This document shows positions 16,488-24,273 of a stretch of DNA of 64,000 nt, piece by piece (positions within the stretch are counted from its first letter, which is position 1; each line of letters starts with the position of its first letter). The position numbers were made by a program, and so were the translations under genes. Below the pieces are notes generated by a model. It worked only from the letters and a program-made list of their open reading frames with translations, was not told the DNA's origin and did not search any database. The stretch comes from Rudaea sp. 3F27F6 (GTDB lineage: Bacteria > Pseudomonadota > Gammaproteobacteria > Xanthomonadales > Rhodanobacteraceae). The stretch is taken from contig NZ_SCNG01000004.1 in NCBI RefSeq assembly GCF_005503555.1, forward strand, positions 186,001-250,000, given 5' to 3'.

Positions 16488-18002
16488 TCATGGCGCCGGC
16501 GCCTTGCAATAGCGATCGATGAATGCCTGGTGGGGAGGCATAAGGTCGACACAGTTGGCGATCACTTTCTTGATGCCACCGACAAATTCTTCGAGTTCGG
16601 CCTGGGGCATCTGGTCGACCATCGGATGCCAGCGCTCGGGGATGATGCGTTGCCCGATCATCACTTCGACCCAACTGGGTTGGGCGAACATTTCTTCGGC
16701 GTTGCGATAGAAGCGCCCGCTATCGCGGAACAAGCGGATGTTGTCGGCCAGTTCCTTCGGTATCGACATCGTGCGGCAATAGTTCCAGAACGGCGAGTCG
16801 TCGCGTTCGGTCGCGCAGTAATGCAGGATGATGAAATCGCGAATGCGTTCGATCTCGAACGCCGCCTGCGCGTTGTAGCGATCGCGAATCACATCGCTGA
16901 AACCACGATCTGGGAACAGATTAATCAAACGAGCAATCGCCGACTGGATCAGAAAAATGCTCGTCGATTCGAGCGGCTCGAGAAAACCGCTGGCCAAGCC
17001 GATCGCGACGACGTTCTTGTCCCAGCATTTCTTGCGCTGGCCCGGCACAAAACGCAGGACGCGCGGCGACCCGAGCGCGCGGCCGTCAATCCATTTCGTC
17101 AGATTGGCCGCCGCCTCGTCATCGCTGATATATTTGCTCGAATAGACGTAGCCGTTGCCGGTGCGGTGCTGCAGCGGGATGCGCCAGGTCCAGCCTGCTT
17201 CGCGCGCCGTGCAACGCACGAACGGCGTCGGCGGCCCAACGTTCTCGCACGGCATCGCCACTGCGCGATCGCAAGGCAGCCAGTGCGACCAATCTTCGTA
17301 GCCGGCCTTCAGGGTCTGCTCGATCAGCAATCCGCGAAACCCAGAGCAATCGATGAATAGATCGCCGGAAATCCTTTCGCCGTTCTCCATCACGACCGCA
17401 TCGATATAGCCGTCGCCCGGGCGCTGGATCACCCGGGTGACCTTGCCCTCGGTACGGCGCACACCGTGCTTTTCGGCGAACGTGCGCAAAAACTTGGCAT
17501 ACAGCCCCGCGTCGAAGTGGTAAGCGTAGGCGATATTCGCGAGGGGCGAGGCTTCATTGACGTCACCCGCCGAAGTCATGAACTTGCCTTTTACCGAAGC
17601 AAGCGTATTGAGTGAATAGTCGCCGATTTCGCTGGCGTTGCCTTGCTTGTGAGCCTTGAGCCAGTACTGATGGAACGGCACTGACGCGTAGTCATGCCCG
17701 ATTTGCCCGAAGCCGTGTACGTAGGAGTCGCCGATGCGCGCCCAATCGACAAATTCGATGCCGAGCTTAAACGTGCCCTGAGTCTGCTTGATGAAATCGA
17801 CTTCGATAATGCCAAGCGTGTGGTTGTAAGCCTTCAGGTGCGGAACAGTTGCCTCACCCACGCCTATAGTCCCTATTTCCTCAGACTCGATTAGTCGGAT
17901 CGAATAATCCCTGCCCATGATCTTGGCCAATCCGGCGGCAGCCATCCATCCGGCACTACCTCCGCCGACGACAACAATGCTCTTGATGCGATTGTCAGTC
18001 AT
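16488..18002 (-). CDS. Flavin-dependent tryptophan halogenase family protein
   Basis: 504-aa FAD-dependent halogenase family member. FAD-binding GGGSAGW motif at residues 13-19, the catalytic-type lysine K79 in QGTFKLG (same number as in PrnA), and the W-x-W-x-I-P motif (AGWTWRIPLQHR) are all present, so the fold and chemistry appear intact. In Xanthomonads and Caulobacter, genes of this subfamily cluster with TonB receptors and LacI regulators in carbohydrate loci; no natural-product genes are nearby here. The substrate is unknown and may not be free tryptophan. A near-palindrome TTCACCCATTGGATGAA lies 9-25 bases before the start. Confidence 0.9.
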   Translation of the reverse strand: MTDNRIKSIVVVGGGSAGWMAAAGLAKIMGRDYSIRLIESEEIGTIGVGEATVPHLKAYNHTLGIIEVDFIKQTQGTFKLGIEFVDWARIGDSYVHGFGQIGHDYASVPFHQYWLKAHKQGNASEIGDYSLNTLASVKGKFMTSAGDVNEASPLANIAYAYHFDAGLYAKFLRTFAEKHGVRRTEGKVTRVIQRPGDGYIDAVVMENGERISGDLFIDCSGFRGLLIEQTLKAGYEDWSHWLPCDRAVAMPCENVGPPTPFVRCTAREAGWTWRIPLQHRTGNGYVYSSKYISDDEAAANLTKWIDGRALGSPRVLRFVPGQRKKCWDKNVVAIGLASGFLEPLESTSIFLIQSAIARLINLFPDRGFSDVIRDRYNAQAAFEIERIRDFIILHYCATERDDSPFWNYCRTMSIPKELADNIRLFRDSGRFYRNAEEMFAQPSWVEVMIGQRIIPERWHPMVDQMPQAELEEFVGGIKKVIANCVDLMPPHQAFIDRYCKAPAP

Positions 18003-18010
18003 GCTTTGTT

Positions 18011-18027
18011 TTCACCCATTGGATGAA
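18011..18027. promoter_or_regulatory. Near-palindrome in the halogenase leader
   Basis: TTCACCCATTGGATGAA: TTCACCCA and TGGATGAA are reverse complements at 7 of 8 positions. It differs from the LacI-type operator of the locus, so it suggests a second regulator or a chance match. Confidence 0.3.
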
Positions 18028-18181
18028 ACGAGTGCGGATTCGTGAAAATCCACCCAGATCATCCTTTATGAAATTTTCATTAAAAATCGCATAAATCTTC
18101 TTGCCTGCTATAGACTGAATATGCCGTGACAAAAGACAGCAATATTTTTAATACATCCGTTTATTTCATGGAGTCATGCAG

Positions 18182-18652
18182 ATGAAAAAAACTTTTTCGA
18201 GTTTCATACTCTTCGCATTATCTATAACGAATGCCACGGCGGCAGCGATTTGCCTATCAGGCGAAGGCGCTTATTATTTCGTTGCCCCGTGCGCTCATGA
18301 TGGCTATCGAACTTCGTACATGTATTTTCATGTCTCAGGAAGTCAAATCGGCTGGTGGGGTGGATCGGAAGCCTATTCCGCTCCGGTTGCAGCTGTAGGC
18401 TACAAAATAGAAGGAGATGAAGCATCTTTTGACTGGAGTACCCTGCGACAATTTATCCACGATAAAGATATCAATCAAGATAACATTTATATTTGTGTAA
18501 CCCCTCAGATTCAAACTACACCAGTTGCGCTATGTACTCCGCAAAATAACGTGCCTCCAGGTACGTATATAATTGAAGCCCGTCCGCAAGGAACAGATAT
18601 TAACGTAAGTTTTAGTGTTGGCGTAGCCACATTTCCTTTGCCGTCCGGCTAA
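18182..18652 (+). CDS. Small secreted protein from an AT-rich patch, unknown function
   Basis: 156 aa. The ATG at 18182 is preferred to the one at 18176 because GGAG at 18170-18173 then has 8-base spacing. Signal peptide MKKTFSSFILFALSITNATA, then a Cys/Gly/Tyr-rich, probably beta-sandwich domain (ICLSGEGAYYF, SYMYFHVSGSQIGWWGG, IYICVTPQ, ALCTPQNN, VPPGTYIIEARPQG). Codon use is much more AT-rich than the neighbours (many AAA, ATT, TAT), a sign of recent transfer. It is divergent from the halogenase gene. The C-x-TP...CT...P-x-GTY pattern is shared with the protein at 15930-16262. Confidence 0.7.
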   Translation: MKKTFSSFILFALSITNATAAAICLSGEGAYYFVAPCAHDGYRTSYMYFHVSGSQIGWWGGSEAYSAPVAAVGYKIEGDEASFDWSTLRQFIHDKDINQDNIYICVTPQIQTTPVALCTPQNNVPPGTYIIEARPQGTDINVSFSVGVATFPLPSG

Positions 18653-18702
18653 ACCTCGAAGACGAAATCAGAGTTCGGCGCAATACCTGAAAAATCAGAA
18701 CT

Positions 18703-18727
18703 GGGGCGATGGCACGTCCATCGCCCC
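18703..18727 (+). terminator. Hairpin after the small secreted protein gene
   Basis: GGGGCGATGG and CCATCGCCCC form a 10-bp perfect stem around CACGT, 50 bases after the stop at 18652. No T tract follows. Confidence 0.45.
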
Positions 18728-18915
18728 CTCTACCCCAACGGACACGTGCCGGGCCACATCCAGACCAGAAGTTCGAGCATTTGAGGTTGCAGGCGTACCT
18801 CGAATGAACGATGTTGCTTATAGCAACCCCCGACCTCGAACATCTTCGGCACTTGAGGCTATGTTCTTCCCTAGATAAGGAAATAGCTTTCACCTCAATC
18901 CAGGTGACGCCCTAA

Positions 18916-18943
18916 GACAAAGCCCGCCGAAGCGGGCTTTGTC
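18916..18943 (-). terminator. Terminator-like hairpin after the TonB receptor gene
   Basis: GACAAAGCCCGC and GCGGGCTTTGTC form a 12-bp perfect stem with loop CGAA, 21 bases past the receptor stop. The stem contains the AAA/TTT run; it can act in both directions between the convergent genes. Confidence 0.7.
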
Positions 18944-18964
18944 TCGAAACAGACGAGCGCATCG

Positions 18965-21900
18965 TCAGAAGCGGAAACCTGCGGTCAGCTTGACCGTGCG
19001 TACAGGAGTCCACGTGTCCCCATTGGTGTTGAAGAGTGCGATGGGGTGATACACACCGTTGCTGCCCCAGTTGATCAGGTAGTCCTTGTAGTTGATGAAG
19101 TTGAAAATATTGATCGCGTCGAGACGGACATAGAACGTCATACCGCGGGTCAAATCGAAATTCTTGTTCACCGAAAGATCGATCTGGCGCACGCCGAAGA
19201 TCGGCCCTCCGACCAAGAAACTCTTTCCCGGCGGATTGACTGCCGCATAGAACCGAGCAGGGATTCCGTTGGGCGGCCCGCCAATATCCCCCTGACTTTT
19301 GACATCGTTATATGGAGAGGTCGTCTCCAACGTCAACTTGCCGGTAAAAGTCATGTCCCACCAGCCATCGTAGGTGCCAGTTGCCACGAAGCGGTGCTTG
19401 GGCACCGCTGCAAGCGGAATAAATGGGTAATCGTGGATCGTCGCTCCGTCGAACGCGTAGTGTTCGTCGCCGCCACGATTACCTCTTGCGTGCGAGTAGG
19501 TATACGCAAAGGTGGCGCCCCAGCCCGAATCTCTGGTGTACGGCTTTTCAGCCGACAGCAACAGCTGAGCCGTCTTGGTTTCAATGCCGTTGTCACCCAG
19601 GATCAGCGCACCCAGGCCGGGAGGAGAGTTACCCCACGGCTGGCCGCCGTCCTTGAAGAACGAACCGTCCGGGTAGCGATTACCAAGAGTGAATGCGAAC
19701 CCGTCCTTGCTATGGAGATACGCCAGCGTGGCGCTCGTGTTCCAGTCACCAACTTTGTTGCGCATGCCAATGCTGAACTGATCCGTGTACGGCACTTTTA
19801 GGTTGTTGTTGAGCAGATCAACTTCCGAATTGCGCCCTTTCGCCGTAACCAAAGACGCCAAGGCGCCCATACCGCCGAGATACTTCGGATCCCAATTCAC
19901 ACAGGTATTAGACGGGTTGCATCCGGCCACGGGATTGAAGAAAACATCGGTCTCGGTCAACGCACCTTTGACCGGCTCCAGCCCCATGTAGTCGAACAAG
20001 TTGCGATCGTAGCTTCGTCCAGCGCCGCCGTAGATCACATGTTCCTGGTCACCATTGAGGTCGTAGGAGAAGCCCAGGCGAGGAGCAAACGAATCCTTCG
20101 GCGTCTTGCGGTTGTGGCCGTTGCTGATGTAGTCGTTGATGTTGATGCCGCCCTTGGCCAACGACTGTGCGTAGGTCTGACCTGCCGGCGCGTTGGGATC
20201 CTGCGCATTGAATGCCGCGATCGCTTCCGGGAAAGTGACGAAGTTTTCGTACGAGGGAATTTTCTCGTAGTCCCAGCGCACGCCGAGATTGAGCTGAAGT
20301 TTGTCGTTGACGTCCCAGTCATCTTGGATGTACAGGCCGTACTGCTTGTTCTTGGAAGTTATGATCGGCGACGTGCCGGGGAATGGGGTGCTGAACTTGA
20401 CCAAGTACGGCGGCAAGTTGGCCGGAAAGTTTGGGCCGATGGCGTAGAAGAACTGCGGATTGATCGCCGCATTCTCCGACTGGGTCAGCTCGACCTGCTT
20501 GATCTTGAAGCCCATCTTGATGGTGTGGTCGCCCATCCAGTTGAGGTTGTTGAAGGTCAGGTCGTCCTGGATTGCTGGGCCCTTCTGTCCCTTGTCTTGG
20601 ATCGACAGGCCCGAGGTCGCGTCGGTCCGCAACACCAGTTTGTTCTGGTCAGTGCCGTTGGTGTAGTTGTTCTGATTACCGAAGGTGTAGGCCGTCGGAT
20701 TGTAGAACGCGCTTTCATAGGTGAGCTTCAGGTCGTTGTACCAAGAGTCAGCCGTGTGCTCCCAACGCAGGTCGTAGCGTTTGTCATTGTTGGCCAGCTT
20801 CTTCGATGCCGATGCCGCCGTTTGATCGCCTACGTCGTCGCGGCCAGCCTCGTTGCGATATTTCGCGCTCACCTCGATGCGGTCCCGATCACCGATCTCC
20901 CAGTCGATCTTGCCGAAATAGAGATCCTCGAAGAACGGTTTGTTGGTCGGGCCCAACTGTGCGCGTGCCGCGGGCGGGAGGTATTGATCGAGGCCGACCA
21001 GGTCGCCCGGCTTCACCGTTTGTGGTGTGGAGAAATTTTTTCCTTCATAGGAGAAGAAAAAATGCATCTTGTCCTGGATGATCGGGCCGCCGATGGCAAA
21101 GCCGAACTCGTCCGTATAGGTGGGAACCTTACCGTTGGCATTGGCCTCGGCTGGTGTGCGCGCACGCCAATCTTGATCGCTGTGCGTGCCGAAGACTTCA
21201 CCGTGAAACTCATTCGTTCCCGACTTGGTCTGCGCAACGATCGCCGCGCTGCCGATCTGATCGAACTCAGCCTTGTAGTTCGAGGTGATAACCTTGTATT
21301 CGCCGATCGCAAGCTGCGGAAACGGATTACCTTGGCTCTGATCCTGGCCTGACACGCCGCCGGTCAGCACGTAGCCCTTCTGGCCGACGCCATCGATGTA
21401 AACATTGATCGCACTCGTCGTCTGAGCACCTCCGCGCAACTGCGTATGACCGTCGCTGTCGACCTGGAATTTCATGCCGGGGACGGTGTCGGCGAATTCG
21501 AGGAAGTTGCGCGTGATCTGCGGAATCCGGCGAATCTGCTCAAGCGATACGTTGGTCCCAATTTCCGAGGTCTTCACTTCGGTTAACGCCGTCCCTGTAA
21601 CGGTAATGCCTTCGAGCGTCGCCGCCCCGGTAGAAGGTGCGGTCGCTCCCGTCGGCGCAGCAAAGTCGAGCGTGCCCGTGGTCGCCACGGCGAGGATGAC
21701 GACTTTTTCCGTACCGGGACCGGCGTCGACTTGATATCGGCCAGGCGGTAGGCCGACCAGGGCATAGCTGCCGTCGGCAGCGCTCGTCGTAGTGCGGCGT
21801 AAGCCGGTGTCGAGATTTTTCGCGGTGACCTGCATCTGCGGCGGCGCCTTGCCGCGTAAACCGGCATCCGACGATTGCGCCCAACTCATCGCCGGCATCG

Positions 21901-21973
21901 CCACAGTGGCAATGACGGCGCTGCGAATCAGTGAGGCGAGGATTTTCTTCTTAAAGGGCAGTGGCTTTCTCAT
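18965..21973 (-). CDS. TonB-dependent receptor, Oar-like
   Basis: 1002-aa outer-membrane receptor. The ATG at 21973 follows GGGAGGAGAACTC and starts a signal peptide (MRKPLPFKKK ... AMSWAQ). Order: a carboxypeptidase-regulatory-like domain at about residues 40-100 (TTTSAADGSYALVGLPPGRY), a TonB-box-like stretch (LEGITVTGTALTE), plug (IRRIPQITRNFLEFADTVPG; INVYIDGVGQKGYV), then a large beta-barrel ending in VKLTAGFRF with terminal Phe. The barrel pattern (EFGFAIGGPIIQDKMHFFFS) is that of Oar-like receptors. It lies directly after a LacI gene on the same strand (86 bases), so a carbohydrate, most likely a glucan, is the expected ligand. Confidence 0.93.
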   Translation of the reverse strand: MRKPLPFKKKILASLIRSAVIATVAMPAMSWAQSSDAGLRGKAPPQMQVTAKNLDTGLRRTTTSAADGSYALVGLPPGRYQVDAGPGTEKVVILAVATTGTLDFAAPTGATAPSTGAATLEGITVTGTALTEVKTSEIGTNVSLEQIRRIPQITRNFLEFADTVPGMKFQVDSDGHTQLRGGAQTTSAINVYIDGVGQKGYVLTGGVSGQDQSQGNPFPQLAIGEYKVITSNYKAEFDQIGSAAIVAQTKSGTNEFHGEVFGTHSDQDWRARTPAEANANGKVPTYTDEFGFAIGGPIIQDKMHFFFSYEGKNFSTPQTVKPGDLVGLDQYLPPAARAQLGPTNKPFFEDLYFGKIDWEIGDRDRIEVSAKYRNEAGRDDVGDQTAASASKKLANNDKRYDLRWEHTADSWYNDLKLTYESAFYNPTAYTFGNQNNYTNGTDQNKLVLRTDATSGLSIQDKGQKGPAIQDDLTFNNLNWMGDHTIKMGFKIKQVELTQSENAAINPQFFYAIGPNFPANLPPYLVKFSTPFPGTSPIITSKNKQYGLYIQDDWDVNDKLQLNLGVRWDYEKIPSYENFVTFPEAIAAFNAQDPNAPAGQTYAQSLAKGGININDYISNGHNRKTPKDSFAPRLGFSYDLNGDQEHVIYGGAGRSYDRNLFDYMGLEPVKGALTETDVFFNPVAGCNPSNTCVNWDPKYLGGMGALASLVTAKGRNSEVDLLNNNLKVPYTDQFSIGMRNKVGDWNTSATLAYLHSKDGFAFTLGNRYPDGSFFKDGGQPWGNSPPGLGALILGDNGIETKTAQLLLSAEKPYTRDSGWGATFAYTYSHARGNRGGDEHYAFDGATIHDYPFIPLAAVPKHRFVATGTYDGWWDMTFTGKLTLETTSPYNDVKSQGDIGGPPNGIPARFYAAVNPPGKSFLVGGPIFGVRQIDLSVNKNFDLTRGMTFYVRLDAINIFNFINYKDYLINWGSNGVYHPIALFNTNGDTWTPVRTVKLTAGFRF

Positions 21974-22059
21974 GAGTTCTCCTCCCAAGGCGAACATTTC
22001 TAAGTGGCTGTGTTACTACGTTTCTTGATTGCGGCGATGTTGCGATTCTTCTCCCGGTT

Positions 22060-23058
22060 TCAGTGGCCGCCGGAGCTGGCACGCACAACGACCTCGCAGG
22101 CCAGGGTCGGTGCGGCACGGCGTTGTTGATTCGGCTTCTCGATCGCGATGGCGACGCGTTCGAGTGCATTGCGACCAAGATCGGCGATGCGTACGCGCAC
22201 GGTGGTCAGAGCCGGCGTGACGTAGCGCGCGATCGGGATGTCGTCAAAGCCCGCGAGCGCGACGTCCTGCGGCACAGAAAGGCCGGCCTCGGTGAATGCA
22301 CGCAGGCAACCGACGGCCATCATGTCGTTCGCCGCGAATACGGCGCGCGGCGACTTGCCGCCTTTCGCGAGTGCGCGGCCGGCGGCATAGCCGGAGTCTT
22401 CGCTGAAATCGCCTTTCACGACTTTCACGGCGGCCTTCGGCGCGAATGCGGTCATCGCTTCGCGATAGCCGCGCTCGCGCTGCTGCGCGTCGAAGTTGTC
22501 TTCGGGGCCGCTGATGAAGGCGACGCTCGTGTGGCCCGCATCGAGCAGATGCCGGGTCATCGCGTGTGCGCCGCCGTAGTTGTCGATATTGAGCACGTCG
22601 AACTGCGGGCTCTTGAGCGCGGAGTTGAGCAGCACGGCGGGCGTGGATTCCGGCAGGTTCGCGCGCAGAAACGCAGCGTCGACGTGCGGGGAGAGGATCA
22701 GCATGCCGTCGACGCGGCCCTGCATCGCGCGCAGCGCGGTAGCGGCCTCGTCGGTATCGCCATGCGAAGAGGAGACGAGCAGGTGCAGACCTCGCGCGCG
22801 CGCGGCGAGATCGATGCCGCGAATCAGCTCGGAGAAGAATTCGCCGTACAGGTCAGGCAGCAGCGCGCCGATCGTCTGCGTGCGCTTGGTGATCAGGCTG
22901 CGCGCGGCGCTGTGGGGCACGTAGCGCAGGCGCGCGGCGATACTGGTGATGCGCTGGCGCGTCTCGTCGGTGACGGAGGTGTGGCCGTTGAGTGCGCGCG
23001 ACACCGAAGCCACGGACACCCGTGCCTCGCGCGCGACATCACGTATGGTTACCGCCAT
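22060..23058 (-). CDS. LacI family transcriptional repressor
   Basis: 332 aa. N-terminal helix-turn-helix TIRDVAREARVSVASVSRAL (residues 4-23) and hinge helix, then a periplasmic-binding-protein-like sensor domain (DLYGEFFSELIRGIDLAARA; VDGMLILSPH; VAFISGPEDNFDAQQRERGY; AGFDDIPIARYVTPALTTVR). Such regulators bind palindromes centred on CG. Two near-identical sites of that kind lie 75-119 bases before its own start, and others at the beta-glucosidase and glucanase genes, so it probably autoregulates and controls this locus. The effector is likely a mono- or disaccharide released by the glucanase. Confidence 0.94.
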   Translation of the reverse strand: MAVTIRDVAREARVSVASVSRALNGHTSVTDETRQRITSIAARLRYVPHSAARSLITKRTQTIGALLPDLYGEFFSELIRGIDLAARARGLHLLVSSSHGDTDEAATALRAMQGRVDGMLILSPHVDAAFLRANLPESTPAVLLNSALKSPQFDVLNIDNYGGAHAMTRHLLDAGHTSVAFISGPEDNFDAQQRERGYREAMTAFAPKAAVKVVKGDFSEDSGYAAGRALAKGGKSPRAVFAANDMMAVGCLRAFTEAGLSVPQDVALAGFDDIPIARYVTPALTTVRVRIADLGRNALERVAIAIEKPNQQRRAAPTLACEVVVRASSGGH

Positions 23059-23132
23059 GCCTTCCGCCCTCCCGCGTAGTGCATATGACGTTGTTTACGG
23101 CTCGTGCCAGCAAGCTTGCCTATCGTTATTTC

Positions 23133-23146
23133 TGCAAACGTTTACA
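23133..23146. promoter_or_regulatory. LacI-type operator O1 upstream of lacI
   Basis: TGCAAACGTTTACA, nearly perfect palindrome around CG. Its centre is 31 bases from that of the second site, about three helical turns, suited to cooperative binding. Confidence 0.75.
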
Positions 23147-23163
23147 CGACACGCGGTGCGCAA

Positions 23164-23177
23164 TGTAAACGTTTCCA
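23164..23177. promoter_or_regulatory. LacI-type operator O2 upstream of lacI
   Basis: TGTAAACGTTTCCA, the same palindrome as the site at 23133-23146 with two changes. It has the same right half (CGTTTCCA) as the operator before the beta-glucosidase gene. Confidence 0.75.
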
Positions 23178-23363
23178 AGGGATATTGCAAAGGCGGTGCA
23201 ACAAACTGCACTGCCGGCGGGAATTTCGCTTGCCGAGAGCGCTTGGCGGCGAGTTCTTGTCGATGAGGTGCGGACGGATGCGTCGAATGGCACGGCCGCA
23301 CAGTTCGAAACGACGGCCGTACGAGAGGCCGAGAAACCCTGCTCAAAAGAAAGTGGCGTCATC

Positions 23364-23395
23364 GGATTGCGGCGCCCGTGCCAGCACCGCAATCC
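23364..23395 (-). terminator. Hairpin downstream of msrA
   Basis: GGATTGCGG pairs with CCGCAATCC (9 bp, 14-base loop). On the minus strand it follows msrA by about 75 bases; no strong T run. Confidence 0.35.
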
Positions 23396-23469
23396 CGAGA
23401 AATAAACCGGCTCACTTCGCGCACGTACCGTCGTCGCGTTGCGCGACATGGGTGCGTGCGCCAACGCAC

Positions 23470-24084
23470 TTACTTCAGCAAATCGTGAAACTTCTTGCGG
23501 AACTTCGCCACCTTCGGTGCAACGACGAGCTGGCAGTAGGGCTGTTCGCCGTGCAACTTGAAGTATTCCTGGTGATAGTTTTCGGCCTTGTAGAACACAG
23601 TGAACGGCACGACTTCGGTGACGATGGTGCCGCTCCATTCGTGGCTGTCGGCCGTCTCCTTGATCGCCTTCTCGATCGCCGCCTTCTGCGCGTCGTTGCG
23701 GTAGAACGCGACCGAGCGGTATTGCGGGCCGACGTCGTTGCCCTGGCGATTGAGCGTGGTCGGATCGTGAATAGTGAAGTAGGCACGCAGGATCGTATCG
23801 AGCGTCACCACGTTCGGATCGAAGCTGATCTGCACGACTTCGGCGTGGCCGGTGTTGCCGTCGGACACTTGCGCATAAGTCGGATTGGCGACATGGCCGC
23901 CGGCGTAGCCGGACTCGACCTTGGTCACGCCTTTCAGTTCGGTGAACACGGCCTCGAGGCACCAGAAGCAGCCGCCGCCGAGGGTGACCGTATCGGCAGC
24001 AGCATCGGTTTTGGCCGGCGCAGCGCCGACGGCAATCGCAGTAGTCATGATCGCTCCAAGCAATAGCGAGAACAAACGTAGCAT
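23470..24084 (-). CDS. msrA: Peptide methionine sulfoxide reductase A, exported form
   Basis: 204 aa; reduces methionine-S-sulfoxide in oxidised proteins. The MsrA signature GCFWC holds the catalytic Cys39, and the conserved GYAGG, GHAEVVQI, FYRNDAQKAAIE and HQEYF stretches follow. The ATG at 24084 is used because it starts a signal peptide (MLRLFSLLLGAIMTTAIAVG, cleavage near GAA-P), so the enzyme acts in the periplasm; the frame upstream of it has no family similarity. Monocistronic as far as visible. Confidence 0.94.
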   Translation of the reverse strand: MLRLFSLLLGAIMTTAIAVGAAPAKTDAAADTVTLGGGCFWCLEAVFTELKGVTKVESGYAGGHVANPTYAQVSDGNTGHAEVVQISFDPNVVTLDTILRAYFTIHDPTTLNRQGNDVGPQYRSVAFYRNDAQKAAIEKAIKETADSHEWSGTIVTEVVPFTVFYKAENYHQEYFKLHGEQPYCQLVVAPKVAKFRKKFHDLLK

Positions 24085-24273
24085 GGCGTTTTTTTCCAGA
24101 GGGGGATGCTGGATTGGATCGCGCATCGGCGCGAAACCTTACGCCACGACGAGGCCGGGCTTGGATAAATGAGGCTGCGCCCCGCCGGTGGCAAGCCTCG
24201 CGCGGGCGCGGGCGCGGGCAACCGGGCGCAGCGGGGCGAGCTGCGTCACGCAGCCCGCCCATCATTGCGACGA

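Larger units (their letters stand above)
18653..18964. other. Gene-free stretch with hairpins between two convergent genes
   Basis: No supported ORF. It contains a 10-bp perfect hairpin (18703-18712 with 18718-18727), a 6-bp hairpin GTTGCT-TAT-AGCAAC (18813-18827), three copies of ACCTCGAA (near 18654, 18798 and 18833), and a 12-bp perfect hairpin (18916-18943). Confidence 0.5.
23059..23469. other. Gene-free stretch between lacI and msrA
   Basis: No convincing ORF. Contents: the two LacI-type operators at 23133-23177, and a hairpin GGATTGCGG (23364-23372) with CCGCAATCC (23387-23395), which is located about 75 bases beyond the msrA stop and may terminate it. Confidence 0.5.

Noticed and set aside
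16488-18002. Halogenase as part of a natural-product gene cluster
   Set aside because: No PKS, NRPS or other biosynthesis genes nearby; the surrounding genes are for carbohydrate uptake.
21974-22059. LacI-type operator before the TonB receptor gene
   Set aside because: GAAACGTAGTAAC there only partly resembles the operator; the right half has an insertion, so it is not counted.
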